Under the pieces are notes generated by a model. The model had not been told where the DNA came from and did no database searches. It saw only the letters and a program-made list of their open reading frames with translations. From Mumia sp. ZJ1417 (lineage in GTDB: Bacteria > Actinomycetota > Actinomycetes > Propionibacteriales > Nocardioidaceae), in contig NZ_CP059901.1 of the NCBI RefSeq assembly GCF_014127285.1, positions 124,001-188,000 on the forward strand: 64,000 nt of DNA, written 5' to 3'. Made by a program: the position numbers and the translations under genes. Shown here in pieces: positions 46,977 to 56,436 of the stretch; the first letter of the stretch is position 1; each line of letters opens with the position of its first letter.

Positions 46977-49900
46977 GTGGGGATCAACGTGCACCGGGGC
47001 GACCAGCCGGAGACGCTCGTGCGCGAGTTCGCCGCGATGCTGCGCGACGACCCCGCGGACGTCTTCACCCCCGAGGTCGTGGTCGTCCCGGCCCGCGGCG
47101 TTGAGCGGTGGTTGGCGCAGCAGCTCTCCCACGCGCTCGGCACCACAGCAGGCGACGATGGCGTCTGCGCGGGCCTGCAGATCATGGCGCCGCAGTCGCT
47201 CATCAGCATGCTGCTCGGTCGCGACCGCGACGACCCGTGGCAAGCAGATCGACTTGTCTGGCCCACCCTCGAGGCGATCGACGAGCTCACCGGATCCCCT
47301 CATTTCGACGCACTCACCCACCACCTCGGCGCGGGCCAGGAGATCACCGACAACCCACGCGCCGAGTGGGAGCGCAAGGCGCGCCAGTCGCGCCGGTACG
47401 CCGTGGCGCGCCGCATCGCCGGGCTGTTCGCCTCGTACGCGCGAGAGCGCCCCCACATGCTCGCCGACTGGGAGGCCGGCGTCCCCTCCGACGGCGTGGG
47501 CGACACCCTGCCCGACGACTTCCTCTGGCAGCCGATCCTGTGGCGGCGCACGGTCGAGCTCGTCCGCGAACGGCACGACCTGACCGAGTCGGTCACCGAA
47601 CGCCACCGGCGAGTCGTGGACGAGCTGTCGTCGAGCCAGGCAGCGATCGATCTTCCGCAACGCCTCTCCTTCTTCGGCTACACCCGCCTCGCCGCAGCCG
47701 AGCGCGAGCTGGTCGTCGCCCTGGGCGCCTGCCGCGACCTTCACCTCTGGCTGCCGCACCCGTCGCCGCAGCTTTGGGCGGACCTCGACGGCGCAACATC
47801 ACGAGGCGCCCGCGCCGACGACCGTACGGCGCGCCACGCCAAGCACCCGCTGCTCGCCACCCTCGGCCGCGACGTCCGCGAGCTTCAGGCGGTCCTGAGC
47901 ACCGACGGCGTCACTGTCCAGGAGCCCCTCGAGGCGACGCCGACCACGAAGACAGACCGCCTCGCACTCCTCCAAGCCGACATCCGCGCCAACCGCGCCC
48001 CCGACGAGACGCGGACCACCACCGCCGACGACTTCTCGATCCAGGTGCACGCCTGCCACGGGCCGGCCCGTCAGGTGGAGGTGCTCCGCGAGGTCCTCAC
48101 CTCGCTGCTCGCCGACGGCCAGGGCGTGCTGCAGCCGCGCGACATCCTCGTGATGTGCCCGGACATCGAGACGTTCGCGCCGCTCATCCAGGCCACGTTC
48201 GGCCTCAGCCTTGTCCGCACGCCCGACACGGGCCAAGACTCGTACCATCCCGGCCAGCAGCTCCGCGTGCAGCTCGCCGACCGTGCCCTCGGCGCGACCA
48301 ACTCGCTGATCGACCTGGCCCATCGCGTCGTCAGCATCGTCGCCGGCCGCATGACCGTCTCCGAGGTGCTCGACCTCGCGAGCCACGAGGCCGTACGGGC
48401 GCGGTTCGGGTTCGACGAGGAGGACCTGGAACGGGTCGGCCGGTGGGTCACCGACGCGGGAGTGCGGTGGGGGTACGACGCGGGTCACCGCAGCGAATAC
48501 CAGCTGGCCGGCCTGGACGCGAACACGTGGACGCGAGGCATGGACCGGATCGCCCTCGGCGTCGCGGTCGCCGCCGACACCGACGGTCCGTCAGCGGCGT
48601 GTGTACCTGTCGACGACATCGGCAGCCGCGACATCGAAGTCGTCGGCCGGTTCCTGGAGCTGATGGAGCGGCTCAAGCGCGCCGCCGACACCGTACGCGG
48701 CACCCTCTCGGCGCGTGAGTGGATGCGCTGGCTGAACGACACCATCGAGGCGCTCGCCGACACACCCCCGGACGAGCGGTGGCAGTTCGCTCAGCTCGCG
48801 CGCGACCTCGACGCGATCGGCGAGACGGCCGGCGACGCGACGACGCTGCGGCTCAACGACATCCGGGTGATGCTCGACCAGCGGTGGGGCGCGCGGCCCA
48901 CCCGCGCGAACTTCCGCAGCGGCGCGATCACGGTGTGCACGATGGTGCCGATGCGCTCGGTGCCGCACAAGGCCGTGGTGGTGCTCGGCGTCGACGACGG
49001 CGTCTATCCGCGCTCACCCGTGGTCGACGGGGACGACGTCATGGCCCGCCGTCCGCAGGTCGGTGAGCGCGACGCACGCAGCGAGGATCGCCAGCTCCTG
49101 CTCGACGCCGTGATGGCGGCCAGCGAGCGTTTCGTGGCGATCTACTCCGGCTTCGACGAGCACAACGGTGCGCGCCGCCCACCGGCCGTACCGCTGCAAG
49201 AGCTGATCGCCGCAGCATCCCGTACGGCGACAGCGCCCGGGGACGCGGACGGCGCGACCGACCCGAGCTTCGTACGGCACCACCCGCTGCAGGCGTTCGA
49301 CGAGCGCAACTTCCATCCCGACGGCCCGGTGCCCGGAGGCACGTTCGACACGGCCGCGCTCGCGGGAGCCGAGGCGCTGCGCACCTTTCGGACGGATCCG
49401 CCTGCCAAGAAGGACTTCCTCGACCAGCCGCTCTCCGTACAGCCGATCTCCGCCGTCACGGTCGACGAGCTGGTGGCGTTCCTGCAGAACCCGGCACGCG
49501 AGTTCCTCCGGCACCGCCTCGACGTGACCGTCCCGCGGCAGGTGGACGAGGCGAACGACTCGCTGCCGATCGCCCTCGACGGGCTGGAGCAGTGGGACAT
49601 CGGGGAGCGGGTGCTGCACGAGGTGCTCGACGGGATGGCGCTCGAGGACGCGCTCGACCGGGAGGTCGTACGAGGAAGCTTCCCGCCGGGCGCGCGCGGC
49701 CGGGTCGTACGCGACGAGATCGCGGCGAACGTGAGGGCAATCGCAGCCGACCGCGGCACCGGCCAGCCCAGGTCCGTCGACATCCGGCTCGACCTGCCCG
49801 CACCCGAGGGCAGCGGCGCCGTACGGCTGACGGGTGTGGTCACTGCGATCCATGACGACACGGTGTGGTTACGGACGTACTCCACGATCAGCGCGAAGCA

Positions 49901-50348
49901 CGTCGCGGCCGCATGGGTGCGCTTGCTGGCGCTGGCGGCGGCCGAACCCGAGCGCGAGCACCGCGCCGAGCTGCTCGGCAAGAGGGGCGGCCTCCGGCTG
50001 TCCTCACCCGACCCGACGGAGGCCGTGGCGCGGCTCGCCGACCTCGTACGGATCCGGCAGTCCGGGATGCGGTTCCCGATGGGCGTCCCGCCGAAGACCG
50101 CGAGCGCGTTCGCCGCCGCGTACCGCAAGACCCGCCCCGGCGACCCGTACGGCGTGCGGCAGGCACTCGATCGCGCCCGCAAGAGCTGGGAGGGCGACAA
50201 CCGCTTCCCGGGCGAGAACGTCGACCCGTGGTGGCGATTCGTCCTCGGACCGCAGTCGCGCGTCGAAGAGCTCAACCGGCGCGACGGTCTCGTCTACTTC
50301 GCGCCGCGCATCTGGAACCCCATCCACGAGCACGGGGGCGACGCATGA
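46977..50348 (+). CDS. recC: Exodeoxyribonuclease V gamma subunit (RecC)
   Basis: 1123 residues starting at GTG. The N-terminal block VVVPARGVERWLAQQLSHALG is diagnostic for RecC, followed by PQSLISMLLGRD and, further on, LHLWLPHPSPQLW. RecC holds the RecBCD complex together, splits the duplex and scans for Chi. Length is close to the E. coli protein (1122). First gene of the recCBD operon; it overlaps recB by ATGA. Confidence 0.95.
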   Translation: MGINVHRGDQPETLVREFAAMLRDDPADVFTPEVVVVPARGVERWLAQQLSHALGTTAGDDGVCAGLQIMAPQSLISMLLGRDRDDPWQADRLVWPTLEAIDELTGSPHFDALTHHLGAGQEITDNPRAEWERKARQSRRYAVARRIAGLFASYARERPHMLADWEAGVPSDGVGDTLPDDFLWQPILWRRTVELVRERHDLTESVTERHRRVVDELSSSQAAIDLPQRLSFFGYTRLAAAERELVVALGACRDLHLWLPHPSPQLWADLDGATSRGARADDRTARHAKHPLLATLGRDVRELQAVLSTDGVTVQEPLEATPTTKTDRLALLQADIRANRAPDETRTTTADDFSIQVHACHGPARQVEVLREVLTSLLADGQGVLQPRDILVMCPDIETFAPLIQATFGLSLVRTPDTGQDSYHPGQQLRVQLADRALGATNSLIDLAHRVVSIVAGRMTVSEVLDLASHEAVRARFGFDEEDLERVGRWVTDAGVRWGYDAGHRSEYQLAGLDANTWTRGMDRIALGVAVAADTDGPSAACVPVDDIGSRDIEVVGRFLELMERLKRAADTVRGTLSAREWMRWLNDTIEALADTPPDERWQFAQLARDLDAIGETAGDATTLRLNDIRVMLDQRWGARPTRANFRSGAITVCTMVPMRSVPHKAVVVLGVDDGVYPRSPVVDGDDVMARRPQVGERDARSEDRQLLLDAVMAASERFVAIYSGFDEHNGARRPPAVPLQELIAAASRTATAPGDADGATDPSFVRHHPLQAFDERNFHPDGPVPGGTFDTAALAGAEALRTFRTDPPAKKDFLDQPLSVQPISAVTVDELVAFLQNPAREFLRHRLDVTVPRQVDEANDSLPIALDGLEQWDIGERVLHEVLDGMALEDALDREVVRGSFPPGARGRVVRDEIAANVRAIAADRGTGQPRSVDIRLDLPAPEGSGAVRLTGVVTAIHDDTVWLRTYSTISAKHVAAAWVRLLALAAAEPEREHRAELLGKRGGLRLSSPDPTEAVARLADLVRIRQSGMRFPMGVPPKTASAFAAAYRKTRPGDPYGVRQALDRARKSWEGDNRFPGENVDPWWRFVLGPQSRVEELNRRDGLVYFAPRIWNPIHEHGGDA

Positions 50349-53300
50349 GCCCGACGAACGCCCCTGGGATGACCAGCTTCGACATCACCGCGCCCCTCCC
50401 GTCGGGGACAACGCTCATCGAGGCGAGCGCCGGTACGGGCAAGACGTGGACGCTGTCGGCGCTCGTCGTCCGGTACGTGGCGGAGCAGGGGCGGCCGCTC
50501 TCCGAGCTGCTGATCGTCACCTTCAGCCGCGCGGCCAGCCAGGAGCTGCGCGAACGCGTCCGGGAGCGCATGGCCGAGACCCTCACCGCTCTCCAACGCG
50601 GCGACGTCACCGCGGACGTCCTGGTCAACCACCTGCGCGACTGCTCCGCTGACGAGCTCGCGGCGCGCATCGACCGGCTTGCCACCGCCGTGGCCGACTT
50701 CGACACGGCGACCATCGCGACCATCCACCAGTTCTGCCACTACGTGCTGAGAGGCCTGGGCGTCGCCGGCGACTCCGACTCGTACGCCACGCTGGCGGAG
50801 GATCTGACCGACCTGCGCACCGACGTCGTCGACGACCTCTACCTGGCCGAGCACGTCGCGGGATCGACCCTCGACTACGCGCAGGCGAAGGCCGACGCGC
50901 AGATCGCGCTCGACAACCCGAGCGCGGTGCTGTCGCCCACCGACGCGACCGGGCCCGTCGCGGCGCGGCTGGCGTTCGTCGAGAAGGTCCGCGCCGAGGT
51001 CACGCGACGCAAGCGCCGGGCGGCACTGCTCGGCTACGACGACCTCCTCACCGAGCTCGCCGACGCGTTGGAGGCCGACGACAGCCCGGCGCGGCGGCGG
51101 ATGCGCGAACGCTGGTCGGTGGTGCTGGTCGACGAGTTCCAGGACACCGATCCGGTGCAGTGGCAGGTGTTCTCTCGCGCGTTCGGGTTTCGACAGGCTC
51201 AACCAGCGGGGGACGACAAGACCCTCGTGCTGATCGGCGATCCGAAGCAGGCGATCTATGCGTTCCGCGGCGGCGACGTCGCCACGTACCTGCTCGCCGC
51301 CAAGACGGCGGCGACCCGGACGTCGCTGCCGACGAACTACCGCAGCGACGCGCCGCTGGTGGACGCGCTGCAGCTGTTGATGGCGAACGTCCAGCTCTCG
51401 CCGGGCATCGTCGCCCACCCGATCACCGCTCAGCGGACGGCGCACCGCCTGCAGGGTGCGCCCGACAACAGCCCCGTACGGCTGCGGGCGGTGCTGGGCG
51501 ACAAGAGGCTCGCGATCGGCTCGGTACGAGAGAACGTGTACGCCGACGCTGCGGCCGACATCGCGCGCCTGCTCACCTCCGACGCCACGTTCGACGGCTC
51601 TCCCGTACGGCCGCAGCACATCGCCGTACTCGCGTACGCCAACCGTGATCTGCACGGCATCCGGGCGGCGCTGCGTACCCACGGGATTACGTCCGTCCTC
51701 GTCTCCAGCGAGTCGGTCCTTCGTACGACCGCCGCCGAGTGGTGGTTCCACCTGATGATGGCGCTCGAGCAGCCGCACCGGCCCGAACGCCTCCGCCTGG
51801 CGGCGCTCACGCCGTTCCTCGGCTGGACGGCGGAGGAGCTGGACGCCCGCGGCGAGCAGGCGACGGAGGCGATCTCTGCGCAGGTACGGGCGCTAGTCGC
51901 GGCGTTCCACCGGGGCGCGATCGCCGCCGTGCTGGACGTCGCGCGCAGCCAAGGGCTCGACGCGCGCGTGCTGTCGCAGGTCGGTGGTGAGCGCGACCTG
52001 ACCGACATCGAGCACTGCGCCCAGCTCTTGCAGGAGCACGTCCTCGAGGGCACGCGCGCGCTGCCGAGCCTGGTCGCCTGGCTGAGGCAGCAGAGCGCCG
52101 ACGGTACGGCAGCCACCGCGGCGTCGCGGATCATGCGGCTCGACTCCGATGCCCTGGCCGTCACCTTGTCGACGATCCACGGCAGCAAGGGCCTGCAGTA
52201 TCCGATCGTCTATGCGCCGTTCCTCTTCGACCACTGGATGAAGGACGACCCGACGCCCGCGATCATCCACCGCGACGGGCGCCGCGTTCTGTCCTTCGAC
52301 GCCGACGAGGTGAACCAGCCGGAGCACCGGTCGGAGGCGCTCGGGGAGAACATGCGGCTGGCGTACGTCGCGATGACGCGGGCCCAGTCGCAGGTCGTCG
52401 TGTGGTGGGCTCCCACGTGGAACACCGCAAACTCCGCCCTGCACCGGCTCCTGTTCGGGCAGGCCGGTTCTGCCGACCAGCTGGACTCGCTGCTCGCGGC
52501 GCGCGCTCAGGGTGGCGACGGTCCCGGGGTGGTCCCCGCCGAGCGGGTGCAGCTCGAGAACGCGGCTGTCTCCGAGCAGATTCTGCGGACGTGGGCCGCG
52601 CACGGCGTGTTCAGCCTCACGGAGGTCGACGGCGACCGCAGCGCCCCCGAGGTGGTGGCCGACCGGGCGACGACGCCGCTGACCGTACGACGGTTCGACC
52701 GCTCGTGGGTCGACCAGCTGTGGCGCCGGACGTCGTACTCATCGCTGACCGCGGCCTCCCACGACGCGGGCGCCGCCACCTCCGAACCCGAGACTGATGC
52801 CGTGGGGCGCGACGACGAGGAACCACTTGCCGTCGCTTCGAACGGCGCTGCGAATGCCGCCGGAGTCGGCGCTGATGTCCCCTCCCCGATGGCGCAGATG
52901 CCCGTCGGCACGACGTTCGGCTCGTTGGTGCACGCGGTGCTGGAGGACGCCGACTTCCAGGCCGACGACCTGCACGAGGACCTCCTCGACCGGATCCGCG
53001 AGCACCTCGCCTGGTGGCCTGTTGAGGTTGATCCGGACGCGCTGGCCACGGCGCTCGAAGCCGTGTGTACGACGCCGATTGGGCCATTGGCGGGTGGCGC
53101 GACGTTGGTCGACCTACCTCGTACGGACCGGTTCGCGGAGATGGACTTCGAGCTCCCGTTGGCGGGGGGCGACCGCTCGCACGCGAACGCGCGGTTGGGG
53201 GCGATGGCGCCGATCCTGCGCGAGCACCTGCCGGCCGGCGATCCGCTGCGTGCGTACGCCGACGCCCTCGACGGAGAGGAGCTCGGCGGACAGGCGTTGC

Positions 53301-53704
53301 TGGGCTATCTGACCGGCTCGATCGACCTGACCTTCCGGCACGACGGCAAGTTCTACGTCGTCGACTACAAGACCAACTGGCTCGGACCGACCGATGCCGA
53401 GCTGACCCTTGCCGAATACGCGCCGGCGCAGTTGGCGGAGGCGATGACGCACTCGACGTACCCGCTGCAGGCGATCCTCTACTCGGTCGTGCTCCACCGC
53501 TACCTGCGCTGGCGGCTCCCGGCGTACGACCCGGAGAAGCACCTGGGCGGCGTGATGTACCTGTACCTGCGCGGCATGGCCGGCCCCGACACCCCGCTGA
53601 TGGACGGCCAGCCGTGCGGGGTGTTCTCGTGGCGCCCACCGTCCGCGCTGCTCGAGGACCTGTCGGCCGTGCTCGATGGCCGTACGCGCAAGGGGGCGCG
53701 ATGA
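50345..53704 (+). CDS. recB: Exodeoxyribonuclease V beta subunit (RecB)
   Basis: 1119 residues. Superfamily 1 helicase motifs are intact: Walker A EASAGTGKTWT (26-35), DEFQDTDP (about 262-269), LIGDPKQAIYAFRGGD, and STIHGSKGLQYPIVYAPF. The C-terminal nuclease has LVHAVLEDADF and YVVDYKTN with Asp1007 and Lys1009. It unwinds and degrades DNA ends in RecBCD. An in-frame 19-bp dispersed repeat adds GFRQAQP between DEFQDTDP and LIGDPKQ (about residues 281-287). It overlaps both neighbours by four bases. Confidence 0.95.
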   Translation: MSPTNAPGMTSFDITAPLPSGTTLIEASAGTGKTWTLSALVVRYVAEQGRPLSELLIVTFSRAASQELRERVRERMAETLTALQRGDVTADVLVNHLRDCSADELAARIDRLATAVADFDTATIATIHQFCHYVLRGLGVAGDSDSYATLAEDLTDLRTDVVDDLYLAEHVAGSTLDYAQAKADAQIALDNPSAVLSPTDATGPVAARLAFVEKVRAEVTRRKRRAALLGYDDLLTELADALEADDSPARRRMRERWSVVLVDEFQDTDPVQWQVFSRAFGFRQAQPAGDDKTLVLIGDPKQAIYAFRGGDVATYLLAAKTAATRTSLPTNYRSDAPLVDALQLLMANVQLSPGIVAHPITAQRTAHRLQGAPDNSPVRLRAVLGDKRLAIGSVRENVYADAAADIARLLTSDATFDGSPVRPQHIAVLAYANRDLHGIRAALRTHGITSVLVSSESVLRTTAAEWWFHLMMALEQPHRPERLRLAALTPFLGWTAEELDARGEQATEAISAQVRALVAAFHRGAIAAVLDVARSQGLDARVLSQVGGERDLTDIEHCAQLLQEHVLEGTRALPSLVAWLRQQSADGTAATAASRIMRLDSDALAVTLSTIHGSKGLQYPIVYAPFLFDHWMKDDPTPAIIHRDGRRVLSFDADEVNQPEHRSEALGENMRLAYVAMTRAQSQVVVWWAPTWNTANSALHRLLFGQAGSADQLDSLLAARAQGGDGPGVVPAERVQLENAAVSEQILRTWAAHGVFSLTEVDGDRSAPEVVADRATTPLTVRRFDRSWVDQLWRRTSYSSLTAASHDAGAATSEPETDAVGRDDEEPLAVASNGAANAAGVGADVPSPMAQMPVGTTFGSLVHAVLEDADFQADDLHEDLLDRIREHLAWWPVEVDPDALATALEAVCTTPIGPLAGGATLVDLPRTDRFAEMDFELPLAGGDRSHANARLGAMAPILREHLPAGDPLRAYADALDGEELGGQALLGYLTGSIDLTFRHDGKFYVVDYKTNWLGPTDAELTLAEYAPAQLAEAMTHSTYPLQAILYSVVLHRYLRWRLPAYDPEKHLGGVMYLYLRGMAGPDTPLMDGQPCGVFSWRPPSALLEDLSAVLDGRTRKGAR
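51186..51204 (-). repeat. Dispersed 19-bp repeat (family A) inside recB
   Basis: GGTTTCGACAGGCTCAACC on the plus strand, read in frame as GFRQAQP. It is placed in the loop just before the LIGDPKQ helicase motif, where E. coli RecB has a shorter linker. Confidence 0.88.
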
Positions 53705-55581
53705 CCGCGGACCCTGCCGTCACGGTCGTCGCCGAGGGACGGCTGGCGACCCTCAACGAGGCAGGCTTCCTGGACGGCAGCGACTGCGTCGTCGCCACCC
53801 GCATCTGTCGTCAGCTCGGCGAAGAGGTTGGCAGCGATGCTGCGCTCGCGCTGGCGTTCGCCGTACGGGCCGTCCGTGACGGGTCGACCGCGCTCTCGCT
53901 GGAGTCGGTCGCCGCGCTGACGGCGGACCTGGACGACGAGGACCTCGACAGCGAGCCGCCGACCGTGGGCGACACGGTGGAGCTGCCGGAGGCCGGCGCG
54001 TGGTTGGAGACTGTACGGTCTTCCGGCCTGGTCGCCGCCGGTGTCCTGCGCGTCGATCTCGGGCTGGTGTACCTCGACCGCTATCACGCGGACGAGAGAC
54101 TCATCGCCGACGCGTTGCGGGCGAGGCGTGAGGTGGCGGTGTCGCCGGTGGACCTCACGGCGGTTGAGGCGGTCGTGATCGCGACCAAGCCCGAGCTGGA
54201 CGAGGCGCAGCAGGCAGCCGTACACAGCGTGGCCAAGCGTGCGACCACGGTCCTCACCGGCGGGCCAGGGATGGGGAAGACGCACACGATCGCGAGCGTG
54301 CTGCGGGCGCTCAGCGCGGGTAGCGGCGGGCGCCTCCGCATCGGGATGGCCGCGCCGACGGGCAAGGCCGCGGCGCGGATGAACGAGATGATCGAGGCCG
54401 AAGACGGCGGCGACCTGTCGATCAGCCCGGCGGTGACGTTGCACCGTCTGCTGGGCAGCCTCCCCGGAAGCAACCAGCGGTTCCGCCACGACGCCCGCAA
54501 CCCGCTGCCCCACGACCTCGTCATCGTCGATGAGGCCTCGATGGTCTCGCTGAGCATGATGGCGCGCCTGATCGACGCATTGGCGCCCGCGACCCGGCTC
54601 CTGCTCGTCGGCGACCCCGACCAGCTGGCGTCCGTCGAAGCCGGCTCGGTCCTCGCCGATCTCGTACGAGGCCTGGAGCCGGACGGGAGCGTCGTCCGTC
54701 TCACGAAGGACCACCGGGTGCAGGGGGATCGAGCCGACCTCGCGGCGGCATTCCGAGACGGAGACCCCGAAGCAGTCCTCACCGCACTCGACACGGCCCA
54801 CCCGCCGGTCGAGCCTGTCGAGACCACCCAGCCGGTCGAGCCTGTCGAGACCCACGCGGCCCGCCCGCCGGTCGAGCCTGTCGAGACCACCCAGCCGGTC
54901 GAGCCTGTCGAGACCCACGCCGCCCGTCAGGGGGTCGAAGCCGACAGTTCGTCGGTTGAGCTTGTCGAAACCAACACCCCCTCCCTCCACCTGCTCCCAC
55001 AGGTCATCGACCACGCAGTACGACTCCGAGAACTCGCCCTTCGCGGCGACGCGGACGAAGCACTCGCCCACCTCGACACGCTCCGCCTGCTGTGCGCACA
55101 CCGCACGGGCCCGTTCGGCACCCGCCACTGGAACCAGCTCGTCGAACGCGCACTCGCCGAGCGCGCTCCCGAGGTGGCGCTGCAGACGATGTACGTCGGC
55201 CGCCCGATCCTGGTGACCCGCAACGACTACGGGCTCGGCGTCCGCAACGGCGACACCGGTGTCATCGTCCGAACCGACGACGGCCCGATTGCTGTCCTCC
55301 AGACCGCGTCCGGCCCGCTGTCGCTCTCGCCGTGGCGCCTATCGGACATCGAGACGATGCACGCGATGACCGTGCACAAGGCCCAAGGGAGCCAGGCCGA
55401 GAACATCGTCGTCATCGTCCCGCCGCCGCGTTCACGGCTGCTCACCCGCGAGATGCTCTACACCGCCGTCACTCGAGCGGCGGGGCACCTGACGATCGTT
55501 GGCGGGCGGGACGCGATTGGGCAGGCAGTGCGAACGACAGCCCGGCGGTCTTCAGGACTGGCAGACCAACTGTCAGGCTGA
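53701..55581 (+). CDS. recD: Exodeoxyribonuclease V alpha subunit (RecD)
   Basis: 626 residues starting at ATG (overlapping the recB stop). Helicase motifs: Walker A LTGGPGMGKTHT (about 187-195), VIVDEASMVSL, LLVGDPDQLASVEAGSVLAD, and the C-terminal AMTVHKAQGSQ and YTAVTRA. It is the 5'-3' motor of RecBCD. A low-complexity insert of about 56 residues (369-424, PPVEPVETTQPVEPVETHAAR units) made of repeat-derived sequence lies between the VRLTKDHRV and LLPQVIDHAVRLR segments. The core motifs are unaffected. Confidence 0.94.
   Translation: MTADPAVTVVAEGRLATLNEAGFLDGSDCVVATRICRQLGEEVGSDAALALAFAVRAVRDGSTALSLESVAALTADLDDEDLDSEPPTVGDTVELPEAGAWLETVRSSGLVAAGVLRVDLGLVYLDRYHADERLIADALRARREVAVSPVDLTAVEAVVIATKPELDEAQQAAVHSVAKRATTVLTGGPGMGKTHTIASVLRALSAGSGGRLRIGMAAPTGKAAARMNEMIEAEDGGDLSISPAVTLHRLLGSLPGSNQRFRHDARNPLPHDLVIVDEASMVSLSMMARLIDALAPATRLLLVGDPDQLASVEAGSVLADLVRGLEPDGSVVRLTKDHRVQGDRADLAAAFRDGDPEAVLTALDTAHPPVEPVETTQPVEPVETHAARPPVEPVETTQPVEPVETHAARQGVEADSSSVELVETNTPSLHLLPQVIDHAVRLRELALRGDADEALAHLDTLRLLCAHRTGPFGTRHWNQLVERALAERAPEVALQTMYVGRPILVTRNDYGLGVRNGDTGVIVRTDDGPIAVLQTASGPLSLSPWRLSDIETMHAMTVHKAQGSQAENIVVIVPPPRSRLLTREMLYTAVTRAAGHLTIVGGRDAIGQAVRTTARRSSGLADQLSG
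54807..54972 (+). repeat. Array of family A repeats inside recD, with a 63-bp tandem duplication
   Basis: GGTCGAGCCTGTCGAGACC occurs at 54807, 54834, 54870 and 54897; a variant GGTTGAGCTTGTCGAAACC ends the array at 54954-54972, with a weaker relative near 54932. Spacing of 63 bases between copies 1 and 3 and between copies 2 and 4 shows one 63-bp unit (21 codons) duplicated in tandem. All copies stay in frame. Confidence 0.9.
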
Positions 55582-55639
55582 GATCGACCGAACGGCCAGG
55601 CGTCGGTCGCTGGGCGATTGACGAGACTCCTTGTTTCCG

Positions 55640-55916
55640 ACGGCGCCCGGCAAGTCGTACGAGTTCCTGGTGCCGGAGATGCTCGCGATCGCAGGGCTGG
55701 TGCTGCGGTGACCCTCGAGTATCGATATCTGGATTTGCTGTCGGTCCATCACGACGCGCCTCGTTTGCTAGGTGAACGTCCGGGATTGGCCGTTCACGCT
55801 GTTGACGTGTGCGGCGCCGCTGCTGGGTGCGATCTTGCCCGGTCAGCGCGCCGTACTTGCTATGGCTGCTGCGCCGCAGGCGCCGCACCGCGCCATCGGC
55901 TGAGCCTGTCGAAACC
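55640..55916 (+). pseudogene. Decayed FecCD permease fragment with a family A repeat
   Basis: Stretches resemble the permease gene at 42010-42440 in the same order: TCGTACGAG..CTGGTGCC, then GAGTATCGATATCTGGATTT (permease: GGGTATCGCTATATGGATCT), then a terminal CGCCGTACTTGCTATGGCTG. Frameshifts and a large internal deletion prevent translation. The fragment ends with a 19-bp repeat (55898-55916), as the intact gene does. Confidence 0.6.
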
Positions 55917-56436
55917 CCTCCCTCCGGCCGGTTGGGTCGTCGAAACCCTGCGGGTGAGCGGCGCCAGTCCAGATGACGCCGCGTCGAGCGACCTCGCATT
56001 ATGGACAGGGCAGACATCCTCGAGCGCAACTGAGGCTGATGTCGGATTTCCGCGACGCATGGACGCGATGTGGGAAGCGCTTGCTAGTGGAGACTAGGAA
56101 CTACCGCCCCGGCGATCAGAGCATTCATCAATGCACATCGACTCGCGTCCGGCCTTCCGAGGGTTCCGAAGAGAATCCGCCCTGGACTGCGTTCCCTCGA
56201 CGAAACCGTCGGGGCCAATGACTGTCGACGGCGCTGGGTAGGCCCGTGACATACGGGCCGCTCACGTGGCGCACTCAGTCTCGTCTGCAAAGCCCCGCGG
56301 AGCGGGGCTGCGGGGGAGGCGGTACGCCGTCCACGGGTCTTTTCCGGAGACGGTGCATCGTTTGGGCGAAGGTACCCCGTCGTGTCCCTACTCGCTATAG
56401 ATTGGGGTCCCCGGTCGAAGATGAGGCAACCAAACT
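55917..56436. other. Gene-free interval with hairpins before the PIN-domain gene
   Basis: No convincing coding frame. It contains a degenerate repeat (GGTTGGGTCGTCGAAACC, near 55934), a hairpin GGCCCGT/ACGGGCC (56241-56259), a stronger hairpin AGCCCCGC/GCGGGGCT (56291-56309) and a possible -10 (TATAGAT, near 56396) ahead of the gene at 56437. Base composition shifts toward AT from here on. Confidence 0.5.

Noticed and set aside
54807-54972. Possible CRISPR-like array
   Set aside because: The repeats are in frame within recD, spacers are not unique, and the unit is the dispersed 19-bp repeat.
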